Assembly (NCBI RefSeq): GCF_000009625.1
Contig: NC_002678.2
Location: 2,294,001 to 2,358,000, forward strand
Reading direction: 5' to 3'
Length of the DNA: 64,000 nt
From: Mesorhizobium japonicum MAFF 303099
Lineage (GTDB): Bacteria; Pseudomonadota; Alphaproteobacteria; Rhizobiales; Rhizobiaceae
Within the stretch, counting starts at the first letter, position 1, and the number at the start of each line of letters is the position of its first letter. The notes beneath the pieces are model-generated. The model was not told where the DNA came from, did not search any database, and worked only from the letters and a program-made list of their open reading frames with translations. Below are positions 1 to 6,347 of the stretch, piece by piece. The position numbers were made by a program, and so were the translations under genes.

Positions 1-86
1 ACGGTTTTTTCGACGGGCAGATCTTCGATCCTGACGAGATCGACGCCTATATAGCGCGCCAGAAATCGGTCCGCACGGAAGCCTGA
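1..86 (+). CDS. C-terminus of a NrtA/NasS-like nitrate-binding protein (partial)
   Basis: The reading frame that begins at base 3 stays open from the window edge to TGA at 84-86 and gives 27 residues. Its FFDGQIFDPDEIDAY segment lines up with the C-terminal FFDGKTFDPANPSAY of the nrtA product downstream, so this is the end of a second CmpA/NrtA-family protein. In alphaproteobacterial nitrate operons the gene in this position is often nasS, the nitrate sensor that sequesters the antiterminator NasT; the leader that follows fits that. Assignment to NasS rather than another NrtA paralogue is inference, because the body of the gene lies outside the window. Confidence 0.6.
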   Translation, partial: GFFDGQIFDPDEIDAYIARQKSVRTEA

Positions 87-103
87 TCATTTCCGCGCCA
101 TTC

Positions 104-127
104 TTGTGCATTGCACAAAAATTGTGC
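104..127. promoter_or_regulatory. Candidate NtrC enhancer: two overlapping dyads
   Basis: TTGTGC-ATT-GCACAA (104-118) and GCACAA-AAA-TTGTGC (113-127) are both perfect dyads and share the central GCACAA half-site. The half-site resembles the TGCACC/GGTGCA arms of NtrC sites. The centres lie about 140-150 bp upstream of the transcription start predicted from the sigma-54 promoter at 237-252, a usual enhancer distance. Identity of the bound protein is inferred. Confidence 0.5.
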
Positions 128-236
128 GCGCAATGGTCCTAATGAACAATCTTTGGCCTGCTCGCCATATTGCCCGGCAGGCCGTCGACGGACATGAATC
201 GCTGATTTCATTGATGTTTTTCCTTTCATCCGAAAC

Positions 237-252
237 TGGCACGGTTCCTGCA
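237..252 (+). promoter_or_regulatory. Sigma-54 (RpoN) promoter of the nitrate assimilation operon
   Basis: TGGCACGGTTCCTGCA matches the RpoN consensus TGGCAC-N5-TTGCA with one mismatch. The invariant GG (238-239) and GC (250-251) are 12 bases apart, as the -24/-12 promoter class requires. Transcription should begin near 262, leaving an untranslated leader of about 150 nt before nrtA. Confidence 0.75.
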
Positions 253-310
253 GTGAAATAACCAGGCCCTTCATGGGTCACGGAACAGGCGTCCAATGGC
301 GGGCGCCACA

Positions 311-388
311 GGCAAAGCTGCCGCTCAGGTCAAAACGCGCTCCCGGTCTTTCGGGCGCGAAGACCTGGCCGGCGGCTTTTTTGTTTTT
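311..388 (+). promoter_or_regulatory. Transcribed leader with terminator/attenuator of the nrt-nir-nas operon
   Basis: CAGGTC (326-331) pairs with GACCTG (362-367), extended by GCCGC (320-324) with GCGGC (372-376). The stem is followed by a T-run (377-382, 384-388), so it looks like an intrinsic terminator placed between promoter and nrtA. A nested hairpin (CCCG/CGGG) fills the loop. A small upstream hairpin at 311-322 presents AAAGCT, which has the A1/G4 pattern of ANTAR-recognised hexaloops. Such an arrangement is known for NasT-controlled nitrate leaders in alphaproteobacteria; that NasT acts here is inference. Confidence 0.55.
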
Positions 389-413
389 GAATCGCGTTCA
401 ACCGGAGACGACG

Positions 414-1742
414 ATGAAGAAGACGATGAAGAACTGGATCGGGACGGGAACATCGCCAAAGGATGTGACGCGTCGCGATTTTCTGGTCAGCAGCGCCATG
501 ACGGCCGGCCTGTTCATGGCGGCCCGCAAGCTCTTTCCATCCGGCGCCTATGCCGCCACCGCCGCGCCGGAAGTCACCGGCGCCAAGCTCGGCTTCATCG
601 CGCTGACCGATGCCGCACCCCTGATGATCGCCAAGGAGAAGGGCCTGTTCGCCAAATTCGGCATGCCCGATGTCGAGGTGCTGAAGCAGGCTTCCTGGGG
701 CGCGACGCGCGACAATCTGATGCTTGGCGGTGCCGCAAACGGCATCGACGGCGCCCACATACTGACGCCGCTGCCTTACCTCATGCACACCGGCAAGGTG
801 ACGCAGAACAACCAGCCGATGCCGATGGCGATCGTGGCGCGGCTCAACTACGACTGCCAGGGCATTTCGGTCGCGCAGGAATATGCCGGCACCGGCGTCG
901 GTCTCGATGCCTCCAAGCTGAAGGACGCCTTCGCCGCCAAGAAGGCAGCCGGCAAGGAGGTCAAGGCCGCCATGACCTTCCCGGGCGGCACGCATGACCT
1001 CTGGCTGCGCTACTGGCTGGCCGCCGGCGGCATCGATCCCGACAAGGACGTCTCGACCATCGTCGTGCCGCCGCCGCAGATGGTGGCCAACATGAAGGTC
1101 GGCAACATGGACGTCTTCTGCGTCGGCGAGCCGTGGAACGAGCAGCTCGTCCACCAGGGCGTCGGCTTTACCGCCGCCACCACGGGCGAATTGTGGAAGG
1201 GTCATCCGGAAAAGGCGCTCGGTCTGCGCGCCGAATTCATCGAGAAGAACCCGAACGCCACCAAGGCGATCCTGATGGCCGTCATGGAAGCCCAGCAGTG
1301 GTGCGAGGCCAAGGAGAACAAGGACGAGATGGCCGCCATCATCGGCAAGCGGCAATGGATGAACGTGCCGGTCGCCGACATCATCGGCCGCCTTAAGGGC
1401 GACATCAACTACGGCAATGGCCGCGTCGCCAACGGCACCGATTTCTACATGAAGTTCTGGAAGGGCGGCGTTTCCTACCCCTTCAAGAGCCATGATGCCT
1501 GGTTCCTCGCCGAGAACATCCGCTGGGGCAAATTCGCGCCGACCACGGACGTCAAGGCGCTGGTCGACCAGGTCAACCGCGAGGATCTGTGGCGCGAGGC
1601 GGCGAAGGATCTCGGGGTGGCGGCGGCCGACATTCCGGCCTCCTCGTCGCGAGGCGTCGAGACCTTCTTCGACGGCAAGACCTTCGATCCGGCCAACCCG
1701 TCCGCCTATCTCGACAGCCTGAAGATCAAGGCGTCGGCTTGA
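414..1742 (+). CDS. nrtA: Nitrate ABC transporter substrate-binding protein, Tat-exported
   Basis: This 442-residue protein is a periplasmic nitrate-binding protein of the CmpA/NrtA family and should deliver nitrate to the permease encoded next. A twin-arginine signal (RRDFLVSSAM, about residues 21-30) followed by a hydrophobic stretch and an AYA-A cleavage region indicates export by Tat. The ATG at 414 has GGAG six bases upstream; the reading frame is open further upstream to 273 but that part is the regulatory leader. It is the first gene of an operon whose later genes reduce nitrate and nitrite to ammonium, which supports nitrate rather than bicarbonate or cyanate as ligand. Confidence 0.88.
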   Translation: MKKTMKNWIGTGTSPKDVTRRDFLVSSAMTAGLFMAARKLFPSGAYAATAAPEVTGAKLGFIALTDAAPLMIAKEKGLFAKFGMPDVEVLKQASWGATRDNLMLGGAANGIDGAHILTPLPYLMHTGKVTQNNQPMPMAIVARLNYDCQGISVAQEYAGTGVGLDASKLKDAFAAKKAAGKEVKAAMTFPGGTHDLWLRYWLAAGGIDPDKDVSTIVVPPPQMVANMKVGNMDVFCVGEPWNEQLVHQGVGFTAATTGELWKGHPEKALGLRAEFIEKNPNATKAILMAVMEAQQWCEAKENKDEMAAIIGKRQWMNVPVADIIGRLKGDINYGNGRVANGTDFYMKFWKGGVSYPFKSHDAWFLAENIRWGKFAPTTDVKALVDQVNREDLWREAAKDLGVAAADIPASSSRGVETFFDGKTFDPANPSAYLDSLKIKASA

Positions 1743-1808
1743 CCCAAGCGCAATGGCGCCTCTTGCGCCGTGGTCGCCCCTACCTGCCCCCAAGGAGCTT
1801 TCCAAAAG

Positions 1809-2705
1809 ATGTCCATCCAAGCTATCGAGGACACCAAGGTGAAGGCGTTTCCCGCGCCGGCCAAACCGGCCGAGGTGATCGCCTTCGCCGCCAAGGCGCG
1901 GCGCCGCTTCGACCCGCTCGCCATCGCCGGCAAGCTGGCGAGCACGCTGGTGCCGCCCGTCATCGTCATCGCTCTGATGCTCGTCGTCTGGCAGGTCGCC
2001 TGCTCGTCGCCCACATCGAGCCTGCCGCCGCCGAGCCAGGTGTGGAACGAGGCCTACGATCTCATCGCGCATCCGTTCTTCGACAATGGCCCGCAGGACA
2101 TCGGGCTGGCCTGGCGGGTGCTGATCTCGTTGCAGCGCGTCGCCATCGGCTTTGGCCTGGCGGCGATCGTCGGCGTCGCGCTCGGCGCGCTGGTCGGCCA
2201 GTCGATCTGGGCGATGCGCGGCCTCGATCCGGTGTTCCAGATCCTGCGCACCGTGCCGCCGCTCGCATGGCTGCCGCTGTCGCTGGCGGCGTTCCGCGAT
2301 TCCAGCCCGTCGGCGCTGTTCGTCATCTTCATCACCTCAATCTGGCCGATCATCATCAACACCGCCGTCGGCGTGCGCAACATCCCGCAGGATTACCGCA
2401 ACGTCGCGCGCATCCTGCGGCTCAACCCGTTCGAGTTCTTCGTCAAGATCATGGTGCCGGCCGCCGCGCCCTACATCTTCACCGGTCTGCGCATCGGCAT
2501 CGGCCTGTCCTGGCTCGCCATCGTCGCCGCCGAAATGCTGACCGGCGGCGTCGGCATCGGCTTCTTCATCTGGGACGCGTGGAACTCGTCGCGGCTGCCC
2601 GACATCATCGTCGCGCTCGCCTATATCGGCGTCACCGGCTTCTGCCTCGACCGCCTGGTCGCCGGCGTCGGCGTCTTCGTCACCCGCGGCACAACGGCAA
2701 AGTGA
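1809..2705 (+). CDS. nrtB: Nitrate ABC transporter permease
   Basis: A 298-residue inner-membrane protein of the binding-protein-dependent permease family (NrtB/SsuC/TauC type). A cytoplasmic N-terminal stretch is followed by a first membrane segment (VIVIALMLVVWQVAC, about residues 57-71) and by the conserved permease region containing PPLAWLPLSLAAF and the coupling-loop part around VRNIPQDYRNVARIL. AAGGAG at 1793-1798 lies 10 bases before the ATG at 1809. It sits between the binding protein and the ATPase, so the three genes form a complete importer. Predicted to work as a homodimer, as family members do. Confidence 0.87.
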   Translation: MSIQAIEDTKVKAFPAPAKPAEVIAFAAKARRRFDPLAIAGKLASTLVPPVIVIALMLVVWQVACSSPTSSLPPPSQVWNEAYDLIAHPFFDNGPQDIGLAWRVLISLQRVAIGFGLAAIVGVALGALVGQSIWAMRGLDPVFQILRTVPPLAWLPLSLAAFRDSSPSALFVIFITSIWPIIINTAVGVRNIPQDYRNVARILRLNPFEFFVKIMVPAAAPYIFTGLRIGIGLSWLAIVAAEMLTGGVGIGFFIWDAWNSSRLPDIIVALAYIGVTGFCLDRLVAGVGVFVTRGTTAK

Positions 2706-2715
2706 GGACAGTGCG

Positions 2716-3513
2716 ATGACCGCCTATCTGAAACTCGACCATATCGACAAATCCTTCGTCCGCGGCGGCCAGGTCAGCGAGGTTCTGAGGGATATCAGGC
2801 TGACCATCGACAAGGGCGAATTCGTCTCCATCATCGGCCACTCCGGCTGCGGCAAGTCGACCTTGCTCAACCTGATCGCCGGCCTGACCAAGGTCTCCGC
2901 CGGGGGGGTGCTGCTCGAGAACAGGGAAGTCGACAGCCCCGGTCCCGAACGCGCCGTGGTGTTCCAGAACCACTCGCTGCTGCCCTGGCTAACCGTCTAC
3001 GAAAACATCAACCTGGCGGTCTCGAAAGTCTTCGGCCGTTCGAAGAGCAAGGCCGAGCGGCATGACTGGATCATGCGCAATCTCGACCTCGTGCAGATGG
3101 CGCATGCCAGGGACAAGCGCCCGGCCGAGATCTCGGGCGGCATGAAACAGCGCGTCGGCATTGCCCGCGCGCTCGCCATGGAGCCGAAGATCCTGCTGCT
3201 CGACGAGCCTTTCGGCGCGCTCGACGCGCTGACGCGCGCACATCTGCAGGATGCGGTGATGGACATCCATTCCAGGCTCGGCTCGACGACGATCATGATC
3301 ACCCATGATGTCGACGAGGCGGTGCTCTTGTCCGACCGCATCGTCATGATGACCAACGGTCCTGCAGCGACCATCGGCGAGGTGCTGCCCGTGCCGCTGG
3401 CAAGGCCGCGCCGGCGCATCGAACTCGCCTCCGACCGCACCTTCCTGCGCTGCCGCGAGGCCGTGCTGAAATTCCTCTACGAACGCCACCGCTTCGTCGA
3501 AGCCGCGGAGTAG
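2716..3513 (+). CDS. nrtD: Nitrate ABC transporter ATP-binding protein
   Basis: A 265-residue ABC ATPase that should energise nitrate import. Walker A is GHSGCGKST (about residues 42-50), the signature is ISGGMKQR and Walker B is ILLLDEPF, followed by the D-loop ALDAL and the switch His in MITHDVDE. It has no extra C-terminal substrate-binding domain, so it resembles NrtD rather than the longer cyanobacterial NrtC. It begins 10 bases after nrtB and ends 4 bases before nirB, so transport and reduction genes are one transcription unit. Confidence 0.86.
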   Translation: MTAYLKLDHIDKSFVRGGQVSEVLRDIRLTIDKGEFVSIIGHSGCGKSTLLNLIAGLTKVSAGGVLLENREVDSPGPERAVVFQNHSLLPWLTVYENINLAVSKVFGRSKSKAERHDWIMRNLDLVQMAHARDKRPAEISGGMKQRVGIARALAMEPKILLLDEPFGALDALTRAHLQDAVMDIHSRLGSTTIMITHDVDEAVLLSDRIVMMTNGPAATIGEVLPVPLARPRRRIELASDRTFLRCREAVLKFLYERHRFVEAAE

Positions 3514-3517
3514 CATC

Positions 3518-5968
3518 ATGACAGAAAGATTAGTCATCATCGGCAACGGCATGGCCCCCGGGCGCATGCTGGAGCACCTGCTGGAACAGGCGCCGAGCCG
3601 CTACAGCGTCACCATCTTCAACGCCGAACCGCGCGTCAATTACGACCGCATCATGCTGTCGCCGGTGCTGTCGGGCGAAAAGGCCTATGAGGAAATCATC
3701 ATCCATGGCGACGGCTGGTACATCGCCAACAACATCACCCTCTACAAGGGCCACAAGATCGTCGCCATCGACCGGGCGGCGAAGACCGTCACCTCCGATC
3801 ATGGGGTCACCGAGCCCTACGACAAGCTGGTCATCGCCACCGGCTCGGTGCCGTTCATCATTCCTGTACCCGGCCACAACCTGCCCGGCGTGCTGACCTA
3901 TCGCGACCTCGACGACGTACAGGCGATGATGCTGGCCGCCCAGTCGCGCGCCAAGGCCGTGGTGATCGGTGGCGGCCTGCTCGGGCTGGAAGCGGCGGCG
4001 GGTCTCAACGCGCAAGGCATGGACGTCACCGTGCTGCATGTCATGCCGACACTGATGGAGCGCCAGCTCGATCCGGCCGCCGGCTATCTCCTGCAGCGCG
4101 CGGTGGAGCAACGCGGCATCAAGGTCATCACCAAGGCCAACACGCAGGCAATCACGGGCAATGGCAAGGTCGAGCAGGTGGAACTCGCCGACGGAACCGT
4201 TATCCCGGCGACCCTGGTGGTCATGGCGGTCGGCATCAGGCCGAATTCGGCGCTGGCGAAAGAGGCAGGCATCGCCGTCAACAGAGGCATCGTCGTCGAC
4301 GCGGGTATGCGCAGCAACGACCCCGACATCTACGCGCTAGGCGAATGCGCCGAGGTCAACGGCATGGTCTACGGGCTGGTGGCACCGCTCTACGAGATGG
4401 CACGCGTCGCGGCCCACCAGCTCGCCGGCAACGAGGCGGCCGCCTTCGTCCATATGGACACGCCGACCAAGCTCAAGGTCACCGGCATCGACCTGTTCTC
4501 GCTCGGAGACTTCGCCGAGGGCGAGGACCGCCAGGAGATCGTGCTGCGCGACGCCGCCGCCGGCGTCTACAAGCGGCTCGTTCTGAAGGACGACCGCATC
4601 ATCGGCACCGTGCTCTATGGCGAGACGGCGGATGGTGCCTGGTTCAACGACCTCAAGAAGAAGCAGACCGACATTTCGCAGATGCGCGATACGTTGATCT
4701 TCGGCCAGTCCTATCAGGGGGGTGCCCCGCTGGACCCTATGGCGGCCGTTGCAGCCTTGCCGGATGATGCGGAAATCTGCGGCTGCAACGGCGTTTGCAA
4801 GGGCAAGATCACAGGCGCGATCACGGCCAAGGGCCTGACTTCGCTCGACGATGTACGCGCCCACACCAAGGCGTCGGCCTCCTGCGGCTCCTGCACCGGC
4901 CTGGTCGAGAAGCTGATGGTGCTGACCCTCGGCGACAGCTACAACCCTGCGGCAGTGCAGCCGATGTGCACATGCACCACGCTCGGCCATGACGAGGTGC
5001 GCCGGCTGATCAAGGCCAAGCACCTGAAGACCATTCCCGCCGTCATGCAGGAACTGGAATGGAAGACCTCCTGTGGCTGCGCCAAATGCCGGCCGGCGCT
5101 CAACTACTACCTCGTCTGCGACTGGCCGGACGACTACGCCGACGACTACCAGTCACGCTTCATCAATGAGCGGGTGCATGCCAACATCCAGAAGGACGGC
5201 ACCTATTCGGTGGTGCCGCGCATGTGGGGCGGCGTCACCAATGCCGCCGAACTGCGCGCCATCGCCGACGTCGTCGACAAGTTCGAGATCCCGATGGTCA
5301 AGGTCACCGGCGGCCAGCGCATCGACATGCTGGGCATCCGCAAGGAAGACCTGCCGGCGGTGTGGGCAGATCTCGGCCAGGCGGGCTTCGTCTCCGGCCA
5401 TGCCTATGCCAAGGGCCTGCGCACGGTGAAGACCTGCGTCGGCTCCGACTGGTGCCGCTTCGGCACGCAGGATTCGACGGGTCTCGGCATCCGTATCGAG
5501 AAATTCATGTGGGGCTCCTGGACGCCCGCCAAGGTCAAGATGGCGGTGTCGGGCTGCCCCAGAAACTGCGCCGAGGCGACCTGCAAGGATGTCGGCGTCA
5601 TCTGCGTCGACTCTGGCTACGAGATCCATTTCGCCGGCGCCGCCGGCCTCGACATCAAGGGCACCGAGGTGCTCGGCCTGGTGAAGACCGAGGACGAGGC
5701 GCTGGAGCACATCGTGGCGCTGACGCAGATGTACCGTGAGCAGGGCCGCTATCTCGAACGCATCTACAAATGGGCCAAGCGCATCGGCATCCCCGAGATC
5801 AAGCGTCAGATCATGGACGACGATGCCAAGCGCAAGACCTATTACGAGCGCTTCGTCTTCTCCCAGAAATTCGCCCAGGTCGACCCGTGGTCGGAACGCG
5901 TCTCCGGCAAGGACAAGCACGAGTTCCGGCCGATGGCTTCGGTCGGGTTTGCCGAGGCGGCGGAGTGA
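3518..5968 (+). CDS. nirB: Assimilatory nitrite reductase [NAD(P)H], large subunit
   Basis: An 816-residue cytoplasmic enzyme that reduces nitrite to ammonium with six electrons from NAD(P)H. The order of domains is typical: an N-terminal FAD/NAD(P) oxidoreductase (GNGMAPGRM near residue 8; GGGLLGLEAA near 155), a first BFD-type [2Fe-2S] domain (CGCNGVC near 421 and CGSC), a second cysteine-rich BFD-like segment (CTCTTLG near 485; CGCAKC), a ferredoxin-like sulfite/nitrite reductase half domain and the siroheme/4Fe-4S site. The siroheme cysteines are in CVGSDWC (about 640) and GCPRNC (about 680). Length is normal for NirB. The siroheme-synthesis methyltransferase gene found in some such operons is absent here. 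Confidence 0.93.
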   Translation: MTERLVIIGNGMAPGRMLEHLLEQAPSRYSVTIFNAEPRVNYDRIMLSPVLSGEKAYEEIIIHGDGWYIANNITLYKGHKIVAIDRAAKTVTSDHGVTEPYDKLVIATGSVPFIIPVPGHNLPGVLTYRDLDDVQAMMLAAQSRAKAVVIGGGLLGLEAAAGLNAQGMDVTVLHVMPTLMERQLDPAAGYLLQRAVEQRGIKVITKANTQAITGNGKVEQVELADGTVIPATLVVMAVGIRPNSALAKEAGIAVNRGIVVDAGMRSNDPDIYALGECAEVNGMVYGLVAPLYEMARVAAHQLAGNEAAAFVHMDTPTKLKVTGIDLFSLGDFAEGEDRQEIVLRDAAAGVYKRLVLKDDRIIGTVLYGETADGAWFNDLKKKQTDISQMRDTLIFGQSYQGGAPLDPMAAVAALPDDAEICGCNGVCKGKITGAITAKGLTSLDDVRAHTKASASCGSCTGLVEKLMVLTLGDSYNPAAVQPMCTCTTLGHDEVRRLIKAKHLKTIPAVMQELEWKTSCGCAKCRPALNYYLVCDWPDDYADDYQSRFINERVHANIQKDGTYSVVPRMWGGVTNAAELRAIADVVDKFEIPMVKVTGGQRIDMLGIRKEDLPAVWADLGQAGFVSGHAYAKGLRTVKTCVGSDWCRFGTQDSTGLGIRIEKFMWGSWTPAKVKMAVSGCPRNCAEATCKDVGVICVDSGYEIHFAGAAGLDIKGTEVLGLVKTEDEALEHIVALTQMYREQGRYLERIYKWAKRIGIPEIKRQIMDDDAKRKTYYERFVFSQKFAQVDPWSERVSGKDKHEFRPMASVGFAEAAE

Positions 5969-6015
5969 TGGAGATGTCTGCGCGAGGCGCAATCCTATCA
6001 AGCAAAGGCAGCCCA

Positions 6016-6345
6016 ATGAACTGGATCGCCATCGGCACCCTCTCCGACATCCCGCGCCGTGGTGCGCGCTGTGTCGCCACCCCGCAAGGCAAGGTCGCCG
6101 TCTTCCGCACCCAGGACGATCATGTCTATGCGATCGATGACCATTGCCCTCATAAGGGCGGGCCGCTGAGCCAGGGCATCGTCCATGGCGCGGCGGTGAC
6201 CTGCCCTCTGCACAATTGGGTGATCTCGCTGGAGACAGGCAAGGCGCTCGGCGCCGACGAGGGCGCGGTGCGCACCATCCCAGTCAAGGTCGAGGGCGAG
6301 CGCCTGTTCCTGGCGCTGGAAGCGCTGGCCAGTCGCGCCGCCTGA
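6016..6345 (+). CDS. nirD: Nitrite reductase [NAD(P)H], small subunit (Rieske-type)
   Basis: A 109-residue NirD protein with a Rieske-like fold. DHCPHKGGPLSQG and CPLHNWVISLETGKA occupy the two cluster-binding loops, with the C-x-H and C-x2-H spacing. Start at 6016 gives the usual NirD N-terminus (MNWIAIGTL); an in-frame ATG at 5968 overlaps the nirB stop (TGATG) and would add 16 residues, so translational coupling from there is possible. It pairs with NirB in the nitrite reductase. Confidence 0.88.
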   Translation: MNWIAIGTLSDIPRRGARCVATPQGKVAVFRTQDDHVYAIDDHCPHKGGPLSQGIVHGAAVTCPLHNWVISLETGKALGADEGAVRTIPVKVEGERLFLALEALASRAA

Positions 6346-6347
6346 AC

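Noticed and set aside
330..2072. A 580-codon open frame on the minus strand opposite nrtA and nrtB
   Set aside because: It mirrors codon structure of the real genes in high-GC DNA, has no family motifs and no ribosome site.
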